Positions 6,150 to 13,205 of a DNA stretch of 13,503 bases are shown here, one piece after another. Source of the DNA: an uncultured Eggerthellaceae bacterium (GTDB lineage Bacteria > Actinomycetota > Coriobacteriia > Coriobacteriales > Eggerthellaceae); contig CAJUQH010000028.1 in the NCBI GenBank assembly GCA_910588095.1, forward strand, positions 1 to 13,503, written 5' to 3'. How positions within the stretch are numbered: the first letter of the stretch is position 1; every line of letters starts with the position of its first letter. The notes under the pieces are model-generated. The model saw only the letters and a list, made by a program, of their open reading frames with translations, did no database searches and was not told the DNA's origin. The translations under genes were made by a program, and so were the position numbers.

Positions 6150-7295
6150 CTAGTGCTGGCGCTTCAGGAAGTCGGGGATGTAGTCCTCGTCGGCGAAGCG
6201 GCTCGTGGAGCTGGACGGCGAGAACGTCACCGGGGCGGGCGCCGGGGCAGCCTGGGCCGTCGGCACGGCAGCGGGCTCGACCGTCGAGGAGAACAGGTCG
6301 GTGCGGGCGCTGCGCGGCGAGAAGTCCATGGCAGGCTGGTTCGGGCGCATCTTGAAGCCGGTGGCGATGACCGTGATGCGCACGGCATCGCGCAGGTCCT
6401 CGTCGATGATCTGGCCGTAGATGATGTTGGCGTTCTCGTCGGCGCAGGTCTCGACGATGCGCGCGGCCTCGGACACCTCGGTGAGGGTGAGGTCGGAGCT
6501 GCCAGCGATGGAGAACAGCACGCGCGATGCGCCCTGGATGGATGTCTCGAGCAGGTTGGAGCTCGTGGCCTGCTGGGCAGCGTCGAGAGCGCGGTTCTCG
6601 CCCGACGATATGCCGATGCCCATGATGGCGGTGCCCGCATCCTTCATGACGGTGCGGATGTCCGCGAAGTCGAGGTTGATGAGGCCCGGTATGGTGATGA
6701 GGTCGGTGACGCCCTGGATGCCCTGGCGCAGCGTGTCGTCGGCGATGCGGAAGGCGTCGACCATGGAGGTCTTCTTGTCGACGATCTCGAGCAGGCGGTC
6801 GTTGGGGATGATGATGAGCGTGTCCACCATCTGGCTGAGCAGCTCAATGCCCTGCTCGGCCTGGTTGCGGCGCAGGCGGCCCTCGAAGGTGAAGGGCTTG
6901 GTGACGATGCCCACCGTGAGCGCGCCGATCTCGTCACGGGCGATCTCGGCCACGATGGGGGCCGCTCCCGTGCCCGTGCCGCCGCCTTCGCCAGCGGTGA
7001 CGAACACCATGTCGGCCTCGGCCAGCGCCTCGCGCAGCTGCGCCCGGCTCTCCTCGGCCGCCTGCGCGCCCACCTCGGGGTTCGCGCCGGCGCCCAGGCC
7101 GCGGGTGAGCTCCTCGCCGATGTGGATGGTGATGTCGGCGTCGGACATGAGGAGCGCCTGGCGGTCGGTGTTCACCGCGATGAACTCGACACCGCGCACT
7201 CCGGCCTCGACCATGCGGTTGACGGCGTTCGTGCCGCCCCCGCCGACCCCGACGACTTTGATGACGGCCAGGGAGTCACCTGCGTAGTTAGGCAT
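6150..7295 (-). CDS. ftsZ: Cell division GTPase FtsZ
   Basis: A 381-residue tubulin homologue that polymerises with GTP into the Z-ring. The GTP-binding domain shows VGVGGGGTNAV (15-25) and the tubulin signature GGGTGTG (104-110). The catalytic T7 loop NLDFADI is at 207-213, and NDRLLEI is at 165-171. A Pro/Ala/Ser linker of about 40-50 residues leads to the conserved C-terminal peptide DEDYIPDFLKRQ, the docking site for SepF, encoded three genes downstream. The ATG at 7295 is preceded by GGAGGAG at ideal distance. A longer frame to 7352 lacks a binding site and crosses a structured leader, so it is rejected. It is the first gene of the cluster. No ftsA, ftsQ or mur genes adjoin it, so this is not the classic dcw order. 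Confidence 0.98.
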   Translation of the reverse strand: MPNYAGDSLAVIKVVGVGGGGTNAVNRMVEAGVRGVEFIAVNTDRQALLMSDADITIHIGEELTRGLGAGANPEVGAQAAEESRAQLREALAEADMVFVTAGEGGGTGTGAAPIVAEIARDEIGALTVGIVTKPFTFEGRLRRNQAEQGIELLSQMVDTLIIIPNDRLLEIVDKKTSMVDAFRIADDTLRQGIQGVTDLITIPGLINLDFADIRTVMKDAGTAIMGIGISSGENRALDAAQQATSSNLLETSIQGASRVLFSIAGSSDLTLTEVSEAARIVETCADENANIIYGQIIDEDLRDAVRITVIATGFKMRPNQPAMDFSPRSARTDLFSSTVEPAAVPTAQAAPAPAPVTFSPSSSTSRFADEDYIPDFLKRQH

Positions 7296-7337
7296 TCTAT
7301 CTCCTCCGCAATGCTGTGTTCGGCTGCGCTTCGCAGA

Positions 7338-7363
7338 GCGCATGAGGCGCACGAGGGCGCACG
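7338..7363 (-). repeat. Triple short repeat in the ftsZ leader
   Basis: On the plus strand the units GCGCATGAG, GCGCACGAGG and GCGCACG follow one another (7338-7346, 7347-7356, 7357-7363). The period is 9-10 bp, about one helical turn. They lie between the predicted ftsZ transcription start (near 7377) and the ribosome binding site. A CTGCG/CGCAG hairpin (about 7324-7336) lies next to them. The repeats could be protein-binding sites or an RNA structure; neither is proven. Confidence 0.5.
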
Positions 7364-7383
7364 TTGGCAGACTTTGGAAAAGT

Positions 7384-7411
7384 ATTTTACACGACCAGCA
7401 GGGGTTTGCAA
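7384..7411 (-). promoter_or_regulatory. Promoter of the ftsZ-divIVA cluster
   Basis: Minus strand: TTGCAA (7406-7411), a 16-bp spacer, and TAAAAT (7384-7389, five of six). The start point would be near 7377, giving a leader of about 80 nt before the ftsZ ATG. It lies just after a hairpin that could end exoA transcription, so ftsZ probably has its own unit. Confidence 0.65.
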
Positions 7412-7412
7412 C

Positions 7413-7435
7413 GCATAAAGCCCGGGAAAGGGCCT
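7413..7435 (-). terminator. Possible terminator after exoA
   Basis: On the minus strand a 6-bp stem AGGCCC/GGGCTT (one G-U pair) with loop TTTCCC is followed by TATGCG. The U-tract is short, so the hairpin is only a moderate candidate. Its place between the exoA stop and the ftsZ promoter supports it. Confidence 0.35.
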
Positions 7436-7460
7436 GATGAGCAAGAAAACTCCCTGCGGG

Positions 7461-8249
7461 CTAACCGCAGTCCAAGTCGAGCCCCACCGGGCAGTGGTCG
7501 CTGCCCATGACCTCGGGGTAGATGGAGGCCGCGCGCACGAGCGGCGCGAGCGCCTTGCTGACGAGGAAGTAGTCGATGCGCCACCCGGCGTTGTTGGCCC
7601 GGGCGTTGAAGCGGTAGCTCCACCAGCTGTAGGCGCCGGCCTCGCTGGGGTGCAGCAAGCGGAAGGTGTCGGCGAACCCCGCGTCGAGCAGCGCCGTGAA
7701 CGAGGCGCGCTCCTCGTCGGAGAAGCCGGGGTTGCCGCGGTTGGGCCCCGGGTTCTTCAGGTCTATCTCCTGATGGGCCACGTTGAAGTCGCCGCACATG
7801 ACCACCGGCTTGGGCGCGATGCTCGAGCCGTCCGGAAGGATGCCCTGCTCGAGCCCGACGCAGAACTCGCGGAAGGCCTCGTCCCATTCGAGGCGGTGGG
7901 CGATGCGCGCCAGCTCGGCCTGGGCGTTGGGCGTGTACACGTCGACGAACCACAAGCGCTCCAGCTCGACGGCCACGATGCGGCCTTCTTGGTCGAGGTG
8001 GTCGATGCCGAGCCCATGCAGCACGCGGGCTGGCTCCTGGCGCGAGAGCACCGCCGTGCCGGCATAGCCCTTCTTCTGGGCGTAGCTCCACGCCTGGTGG
8101 TAGCCGGGCAGGGCAAGCTCCACCTGGCCCTGCTGGCACTTCGTCTCCTGCAGGGCGAACACGTCGGCATCGAAGGCGGCGAACGCCTCGTCGAAGCCCT
8201 TCTTGAGCACGGCGCGGATGCCGTTGACGTTCCATGAGATGAAGCGCAT
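7461..8249 (-). CDS. xth: Exodeoxyribonuclease III / AP endonuclease
   Basis: A 262-residue Mg-dependent nuclease of the exonuclease III (ExoA/Xth) family that cuts DNA at abasic sites and trims 3' ends in base excision repair. The catalytic residues are all visible: Asn7 (ISWNVNGIR), Glu35 (LQETKCQ), Asp154 and Asn156 (MCGDFNVAH), and Asp251-His252 (GSDHCPVGLDL). The substrate-binding aromatic block SWWSYR and WRIDYFLVS are also intact. The length is close to the E. coli enzyme. The longest frame extends to 8678, but that extension overlaps rlmH out of frame. The ATG at 8249 fits the family start and has a GGAAGGGAAGG run just upstream. It sits 76 nt after rlmH with its own probable -10 box. 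Confidence 0.96.
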   Translation of the reverse strand: MRFISWNVNGIRAVLKKGFDEAFAAFDADVFALQETKCQQGQVELALPGYHQAWSYAQKKGYAGTAVLSRQEPARVLHGLGIDHLDQEGRIVAVELERLWFVDVYTPNAQAELARIAHRLEWDEAFREFCVGLEQGILPDGSSIAPKPVVMCGDFNVAHQEIDLKNPGPNRGNPGFSDEERASFTALLDAGFADTFRLLHPSEAGAYSWWSYRFNARANNAGWRIDYFLVSKALAPLVRAASIYPEVMGSDHCPVGLDLDCG

Positions 8250-8294
8250 GGCGCCTTCCCTTCCTCGGTCGCTTAGGATGCTGGCAGCAGGCCC

Positions 8295-8300
8295 ATCATA
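8295..8300 (-). promoter_or_regulatory. Probable -10 box of exoA
   Basis: TATGAT (five of six) on the minus strand in the 76-bp rlmH-exoA gap. Transcription would start near 8288, about 39 nt before the ATG. The -35 region is poor (TTCCGC at 18 bp). The same hexamer serves as the -10 of csoR in this window. Read-through from rlmH is also possible. Confidence 0.4.
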
Positions 8301-8325
8301 GCAGCCCGCCCCAAAGCGGCGGAAC

Positions 8326-8796
8326 CTATTTATGGTACGGCTCGCCGCGGGATATCTTGAACGCCCGGTACAGCTGCTCGAGCAGCACGACGCGGGCCAG
8401 GTTGTGGGGCAGCGTGATGGGCCCGAAGGACAGCGTCTCGTCAGCGCGGGCCAGCACCGCCTCGTCGATGCCGGTGGAGCCGCCGATGACGAAGGCCACG
8501 TCGCTCGTGCCGCCCAAGGCCAGGTCATCCAAATGGGCTGCGAGCCCTTCGCTCGTACGCGCCTTGCCTCCGATGGCCAGCGCGATGACGCGGGCCCGCT
8601 CGGGGATGCGCGCCAGCACCGAGCGCCCTTCGGCTGCGCGGGCCGCCGCTTCCCCACCGGCGCGGGCCGGGTCGACATCGGCCACCTCGGCCACCGTCAC
8701 GCGGGCGTAGGGGCCCAGGCGCTTGAGGTACTCGGCGCAGGCGTCGGCCCAGAAGCGCTCCTTGAGCTTGCCGACGGCCACCACGGTGATGTTCAC
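8326..8796 (-). CDS. rlmH: 23S rRNA (pseudouridine1915-N3)-methyltransferase
   Basis: A 156-residue SPOUT-class methyltransferase that uses S-adenosylmethionine to methylate pseudouridine 1915 in helix 69 of 23S rRNA on assembled 70S ribosomes. The length is standard. The SAM-binding knot is clear in FVIGGSTGIDE and the C-terminal block LPHNLARVVLLEQLYRAFKI, ending in the family signature RGEPYHK. The start is GTG at 8796, with AAGGGG 6 nt upstream overlapping the end of the LCP gene. The stop-to-start gap is only 3 nt, so the two are translated from one message. There is no functional link between them beyond this packing that I can see. Confidence 0.97.
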   Translation of the reverse strand: MNITVVAVGKLKERFWADACAEYLKRLGPYARVTVAEVADVDPARAGGEAAARAAEGRSVLARIPERARVIALAIGGKARTSEGLAAHLDDLALGGTSDVAFVIGGSTGIDEAVLARADETLSFGPITLPHNLARVVLLEQLYRAFKISRGEPYHK

Positions 8797-8799
8797 GGG

Positions 8800-10365
8800 C
8801 TACCCCTTGGCGCCGGGCCAGTCGGAGCCGATGAGCACGAGGAAGTTGCCAGTGAAGATGTAGTCGCCGTCGTCCTGCTCGGCGCGGCCGCAGCCGAGCT
8901 TCTCGACTATCTCCTCGGCGTAGGGGCGCTGGCCTGCCTCGGAGTACACCACCAGCGTCTCGCGGTAGTCGGAGTGGTTGGCGTTGGCCACCGTGGTGCT
9001 GTAGCCCAGCGCCTCGACCAGCTGCTGGGCCTGGGTGCCGGCGCCGTCGATGCCCGAGCCGTTGCGCACGGCCACGGCGCCCGCGCGCGAGCCCGCGCTG
9101 CCCGCCGACGAGAAGGCGATGCCCGTGGCAGGGTCGATGTCGTCGGTGGCCGAAGGAGGCAGGCCCTGGTCGATGCGGTCCATCATCTGACGCCAGGCCA
9201 CCGCATCCATGATCTCCCACCAAACGCCGTCGATGTACTTGGAGGTAGTGGGGTTCACCGCGGTGTAGAAGCTGGATTCCATGTCGATGCCATGCATGGC
9301 GCCGGCCAGCGACAGGATGTCGCTCAGGCTGAAGTCGGTGGTGACGTACGACGAGAGCGCCTGGACGCTGCCCATCATGGTGCCCAGGTCGGAATGGAGC
9401 AGCTTGGATAGGATGGCGCCGATGACCATGCGCTGGTTGGCGGCGCGGTAGCTGTCGCCGCTGCCGTACTCCTCGAAGGCGCTGCGGCTGCGGCACAGGA
9501 TGAGGGCCTGGTTGCCGTTGAGCGTCTGGGGGCCGGCGTCGAGATGGCCGCCCGCGTCGGGGTCGTCTATCTCGATGGGCACGTCCACGTCGATGCCGCC
9601 AAGGGCGTCCACCACCTCGCAGAAGCCGTCGAAGTTTATCTCGGCGTAATGCGACACCGGCACGTCGGCCAGCTTGGAGACGGTCTGCACCGTGAAGGCC
9701 GGGCCGCCGATGGCATGGGCGGCGTTTATCTTCTGCAAGCCGTACTCGTCGCCCATGTCCACCTGGGTGTCGCGCATGAGCGAGACCACGGCCACCTTCT
9801 GGTCGCGCGGGTCGATGCGGGCCAGCATGAGCGAGTCGGTGCGGAAGTTGTCGCCGGCGAACTCGTCGCCGGTCATGCGCTCGGTGGAGGCGTCGGTGCC
9901 CATGAGCACCATGTAGAACGGGTCGCCGGCGTTGGCGCGAGCCAGCGCAGCCATGAGCTCGGGGTCCATGCCGTCGTTCATGTTGTTCTGGATGTACCAG
10001 AGGTAGCCGAAGGCGCCGCCGGCTCCCAGCAGCACGGTGACAAGCACCGCCACCAGGGCGCGCTTCACCAGCGAGCGGCGGTGGCGCTTCCTGCGTATGT
10101 CGGAGTAGCTGCCGGTGCCGCTGGTGCGCGAGTAGGGATTCTCGGAGCCGTAGGACGACCGGCTGAAGGCGGCAGCCCCCGCCTCGCCACGGCTCGACGA
10201 GGCGCCGTCGTCCTCGAACAGCGAGTCGAGGGCCGCGTTGCGCGCATCGAGGGCCGGGTCGGCGCCCTTGCGGTGACGGCCGCCCGCGCGCTGCGCCCGG
10301 CGCTGGGAGCGCTTGGTGCTGTAGGCGCTGCGGTCGTAGGAGCTTCTTTGGGGTCTTCTGGCCAT
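8800..10365 (-). CDS. LytR-CpsA-Psr cell-wall glycopolymer ligase with LytR_C domain
   Basis: A 521-residue membrane enzyme of the LCP family, which transfers undecaprenyl-linked glycopolymers (teichoic acid, arabinogalactan or capsule) to peptidoglycan outside the cell. Residues 1-100 form an unusually long, Arg/Ser-rich cytosolic tail. A single membrane helix spans about 103-125. The LCP domain follows, with the expected arginine/aspartate residues at R175-x-D177 (NFRTDSLMLARID), R198-D199 (LMRDTQV) and KINAAHAIGG. The later block is CRSRS with NQR, a modest change from the usual RQ. A LytR_C domain (about 430-518, starting VAVRNGSGIDGAG) ends the protein. The ATG at 10365 has no proper Shine-Dalgarno, but a -10 box lies 6 nt before it. 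It is co-transcribed with rlmH. Confidence 0.93.
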   Translation of the reverse strand: MARRPQRSSYDRSAYSTKRSQRRAQRAGGRHRKGADPALDARNAALDSLFEDDGASSSRGEAGAAAFSRSSYGSENPYSRTSGTGSYSDIRRKRHRRSLVKRALVAVLVTVLLGAGGAFGYLWYIQNNMNDGMDPELMAALARANAGDPFYMVLMGTDASTERMTGDEFAGDNFRTDSLMLARIDPRDQKVAVVSLMRDTQVDMGDEYGLQKINAAHAIGGPAFTVQTVSKLADVPVSHYAEINFDGFCEVVDALGGIDVDVPIEIDDPDAGGHLDAGPQTLNGNQALILCRSRSAFEEYGSGDSYRAANQRMVIGAILSKLLHSDLGTMMGSVQALSSYVTTDFSLSDILSLAGAMHGIDMESSFYTAVNPTTSKYIDGVWWEIMDAVAWRQMMDRIDQGLPPSATDDIDPATGIAFSSAGSAGSRAGAVAVRNGSGIDGAGTQAQQLVEALGYSTTVANANHSDYRETLVVYSEAGQRPYAEEIVEKLGCGRAEQDDGDYIFTGNFLVLIGSDWPGAKG

Positions 10366-10371
10366 GCCCCC

Positions 10372-10399
10372 ATTATGAGGGAAGCGGCCGCCGAGGCAA
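10372..10399 (-). promoter_or_regulatory. Promoter placing LCP transcription start at its ATG (leaderless)
   Basis: Minus strand: TTGCCT (10394-10399, four of six), a 16-bp spacer, and CATAAT (10372-10377, five of six). Only six bases (GGGGGC) separate the -10 from the ATG, so the start point would fall on or next to the A of the start codon. Together with the lack of a usable ribosome binding site, this indicates a leaderless message. Confidence 0.6.
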
Positions 10400-10421
10400 C
10401 CGGCGGCTGCGCAACGCCCGC

Positions 10422-10462
10422 GAAAAAGACAGAACGCCTGGGTAGCAGGCGGCCGCCAGGCG
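10422..10462 (-). terminator. Rho-independent terminator after copA
   Basis: Directly after the copA stop, the minus strand has a 7-bp stem CGCCTGG/CCAGGCG (10456-10462 with 10435-10441) with a 14-nt loop. The tail is TTCTGTCTTTTTCG. It separates the copper operon from the LCP promoter just downstream. Confidence 0.75.
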
Positions 10463-12790
10463 CTAGCGCGGGCGGAAGCGCTTCAGGAGCAGCGAGTTGG
10501 CCACCACCGACACGCTGGACAGCGCCATGGCCGCGCCGGCCAAGGCCGGCGCCAGGATGCCCACGGCAGCCAGCGGGATCATGATGCAGTTGTAGATGAG
10601 CGCCCAGAACAGGTTCTGCTTGATCTTGCGCATGGTGGCCGCCGACAGGCGCAGGGCCACGGCGATGTCGGCCAGGCGGTTGCGCATGAGCACCACGCTG
10701 CCCGCGTCGAGGGCCACGTCGGTGCCGGAAGCCATGGCTATGCCCACGTCAGCCGCGGCCAGGGCGGGAGCGTCGTTGATGCCGTCGCCCACGAAGGCCA
10801 CCACCGCGCCCTGCTCCTGGGCCTTGATGGCCGCCACGGCCTCGGCCTTCTGCAGCGGCTTCACGCCAGCGCGCACCTGGGACGCAGGCATGCCCACCTC
10901 GGCCGCCACGGCCTCGGCGGCGGCCTGGCTGTCGCCCGTGACCAAAAACGCGCTTATGCCGAAGGAGTCCTGCAGCTCGGCCAGGGTGGCTGCCGCATCG
11001 GGCTTCGGGTCGTCGCGGAACGCGAGGCCGCCCGCGTCGGCGCCGTCGACCACGACGCACGAGGTGGCTTCGGCGCCCGTGCGGCTGAGGCCCACGAACA
11101 CCTCGTGTCCGTCCACCACGCCCTGCACGCCCTCGCCCACCACGGCCTGGAAGCCCTCCACCGGCGGCAGCGGCCCGATGCCGGCCTGCTCGGCATAGGC
11201 GACCACGGCCCGGGCCAGCGGGTGCTCGCTGCGGGCCTCGACCGCTGCAGCCAGGCGCAGGGCCTCCGGCGCTGCCGTGCACGCCACCACCTGGGGTTGG
11301 CCGGTGGTGATCGTACCCGTCTTGTCGAAGGCCATGGCGCGCACCTTGCACACCTGCTCGAGCACCTCGCCGTCCTTGATGAGCACGCCAAGCTGGGCGC
11401 CACGGCCCATGCCCACCATGAGCGCCGTGGGCGTGGCTAGGCCGAGCGCGCACGGGCACGCCACACAGATGACCGCGATGGCCGGCATCAGCGACTGCAC
11501 CAGCACCTCGCTGGCGGGCAGCGGCACGTTCGACACCAGGTCCGGCACGAAGAAGAACCACGCGCAGAACGTCACGGCCGCGATGGCCAATATGGCCGGG
11601 ACGAACACCGCGGCGATACGGTCGGCCAGGCGCTGCACCGGCGCCTTGGAGCCCTGGGCGTCCTCCACCGCGCGCACGATGCGCGCCAACGTGGAATCGG
11701 CCCCCACGCGCAGGGCGCGCACCGTGAGGGCGCCCGTGGCGTTGACCGTGCCGCCGGTGACCGCGTCGCCGGCGGCCTTCGGCACCGGCAGCGCCTCGCC
11801 GGTGAGCATGGATTCGTCCACCTCGGACGCACCTTCCGTGACGACGCCGTCCACCGGCATCTTCTCGCCCGGACGCACTAGCACGGCATCCCCCGCCACC
11901 ACCTGCGCCAGCGGCACCTCTTGTTCGCGGCCCGCTCGCAGCACGCGCGCCGTGGGCGGTGTCAGGTTCATGAGCACCTCGATCGCCTGGTTCGTGGCGC
12001 CTTTCGCGCGATTTTCCAGCATCTTGCCCAGCAGCACGAAGGTGATGAGCATGGCGCAAGTTTCGAAATACGGCATGCCGTCGTTGATGGCGCCGGCATG
12101 GGACCAGTCGCCGATGGCCACGGGCAGGAACGTGATGACGAGCGAGAAGGCGAAGGCGATGGTAGTGCCCAGCGCCACGAGCACGTCCATGTTGGCCGAG
12201 CCGGAGCGCAGGGCGCCCCATGCGCCCTTGTAGAAGCGCGCCCCGCAGCCGAACTGCACCGGCAGCGTGAGCGCGAGCAGCAGCAGGTTGGCCGCGAACA
12301 TGGCCTGCCCGTGCGTAGGGCTGGCCACAAAAAGCCCAGCCAGCGCGTTGCCCACGGCCATATGCCAGCCCGGCAGCATGCCCACGCAGACGATGACCAC
12401 CGTGAGCGCCGCTGATGCGGCGAACACCTCGCGGTCGCGCTTCGCGCGGGCGGCTTCCTTCTCGCGGCGCTTCTCATCCACCAACGGGGCATCTTCTGGG
12501 ATGATCTCTGCCGTGAACGACAGGTTGTCGAACACGGCCAGCATGTCATCCACGCTGGCCTGTGCCGGATCGAACACCACCCTGCCGGTGTTGTTCGCCA
12601 GGTTGACGGCCACGTCGATGACGCCCGGCGCTTCGCGGTAGTGCTTCTCTATGTTGGCGGCGCAGTTGGCGCAGTGCATGCCGTCGATGGCAAGGCGGAT
12701 GGTGGCCGCGTCAGCAGGCCGGGCCCCGGGCGCATCCACCTGGCCGCTCCCATCTTCGGCAGTCGCCAACGCTTCTCCCCTGCTACTCAT
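10463..12790 (-). CDS. copA: Copper-exporting P1B-1-type ATPase
   Basis: A 775-residue membrane pump that exports Cu+ using ATP. One N-terminal heavy-metal domain carries GMHCANC with Cys40 and Cys43. Eight transmembrane helices are expected. The intramembrane metal site Cys445-Pro-Cys447 (ACPCALGLATPT) is visible. So are the Cu-specific elements of the last two helices, YN in ALIYNCIMIP and MxxSS in MALSSVSVVANS, which place it in subgroup P1B-1. The ATPase machinery is complete: TGEALP (actuator), the phosphorylated Asp489 in DKTGTIT, SEHPL (nucleotide-binding His), and GDGINDAPAL. AAGGA lies 7-8 nt before the ATG. It follows csoR by 19 nt and shares its copper-responsive promoter. No CopZ chaperone gene is adjacent, and only a single metal-binding domain is present. 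Confidence 0.97.
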   Translation of the reverse strand: MSSRGEALATAEDGSGQVDAPGARPADAATIRLAIDGMHCANCAANIEKHYREAPGVIDVAVNLANNTGRVVFDPAQASVDDMLAVFDNLSFTAEIIPEDAPLVDEKRREKEAARAKRDREVFAASAALTVVIVCVGMLPGWHMAVGNALAGLFVASPTHGQAMFAANLLLLALTLPVQFGCGARFYKGAWGALRSGSANMDVLVALGTTIAFAFSLVITFLPVAIGDWSHAGAINDGMPYFETCAMLITFVLLGKMLENRAKGATNQAIEVLMNLTPPTARVLRAGREQEVPLAQVVAGDAVLVRPGEKMPVDGVVTEGASEVDESMLTGEALPVPKAAGDAVTGGTVNATGALTVRALRVGADSTLARIVRAVEDAQGSKAPVQRLADRIAAVFVPAILAIAAVTFCAWFFFVPDLVSNVPLPASEVLVQSLMPAIAVICVACPCALGLATPTALMVGMGRGAQLGVLIKDGEVLEQVCKVRAMAFDKTGTITTGQPQVVACTAAPEALRLAAAVEARSEHPLARAVVAYAEQAGIGPLPPVEGFQAVVGEGVQGVVDGHEVFVGLSRTGAEATSCVVVDGADAGGLAFRDDPKPDAAATLAELQDSFGISAFLVTGDSQAAAEAVAAEVGMPASQVRAGVKPLQKAEAVAAIKAQEQGAVVAFVGDGINDAPALAAADVGIAMASGTDVALDAGSVVLMRNRLADIAVALRLSAATMRKIKQNLFWALIYNCIMIPLAAVGILAPALAGAAMALSSVSVVANSLLLKRFRPR

Positions 12791-12809
12791 GATCGCATCC
12801 TTCTTCCTT

Positions 12810-13145
12810 CTACGAGAACGTGCGGAACAGGTCGACCACCTCGTCGACCACCTCGTCGTTGCCGGCGCGGACCTCCTCCACCACGCAGGTGCGCAGATGC
12901 TCGCGCAGCAGCAGCTCGCGGCAACGGCGCACGGCGCTCTCGGCCGCAGCCAGCTGGGTGAGCACGTCGCCGCAGTAGCGATTGTCCTCCACCATGGCCT
13001 TCACGCCGTTGAGCTGGCCGATGGCGCGGTTGAGGCGCTTCTGCACGTCGCGCTGCAGCTCGGGGCTGCGCGGCGTGCGCTTGTGCTTGGGAGCGGCATC
13101 AGCCGCTTGGTCGGGCCGGTCGCAGCAGCCCTTGGGAGATGCCAT
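12810..13145 (-). CDS. csoR: Copper-sensing transcriptional repressor CsoR
   Basis: A 111-residue all-helical DUF156 repressor. Without copper it binds the operator and shuts off the operon; Cu+ binding releases it. The Cu ligands are present as Cys58 (YCGDVLTQL), His83 and Cys87 (LREHLRTC), the C-H-C set typical of copper sensors rather than the nickel/cobalt (RcnR) or persulfide (CstR) branches. The helix-1 basic block LNRAIGQLNGVKAMV fits the DNA contact surface. Extra cysteines at 7, 8 and 75 are of unknown use. The ATG at 13145 is preceded by a perfect AAGGAGG 7 nt away. Upstream starts in the same frame (to 13205) would overlap the promoter and are rejected. It is the first gene of the csoR-copA operon and autoregulated. 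Confidence 0.95.
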   Translation of the reverse strand: MASPKGCCDRPDQAADAAPKHKRTPRSPELQRDVQKRLNRAIGQLNGVKAMVEDNRYCGDVLTQLAAAESAVRRCRELLLREHLRTCVVEEVRAGNDEVVDEVVDLFRTFS

Positions 13146-13176
13146 CCTGGATCCTCCTTCGTCGCTTCCTAGCATT

Positions 13177-13205
13177 ATCATAATACCCCCTAGGGGTATA
13201 CGCAA
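13177..13205 (-). promoter_or_regulatory. csoR-copA promoter
   Basis: Minus strand: -35 TTGCGT (13200-13205, three of six), a 17-bp spacer, and -10 TATGAT (13177-13182, five of six). The start point would be near 13170, leaving a leader of about 25 nt to the csoR ATG. The spacer is entirely the CsoR palindrome. Confidence 0.65.
13183..13199. promoter_or_regulatory. CsoR operator
   Basis: A GC-tract palindrome, TACCCC-CTA-GGGGTA with one more A/T pair outside (17 bp). It matches the known CsoR operator type with two C/G runs flanked by TA. Bound CsoR would cover both promoter boxes and block RNA polymerase. Confidence 0.85.

Noticed and set aside
7461..8678. Extended 405-residue version of the exoA frame
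   Set aside because: The first 143 residues overlap rlmH out of frame and have no family match. The exonuclease III domain starts exactly at the ATG at 8249.
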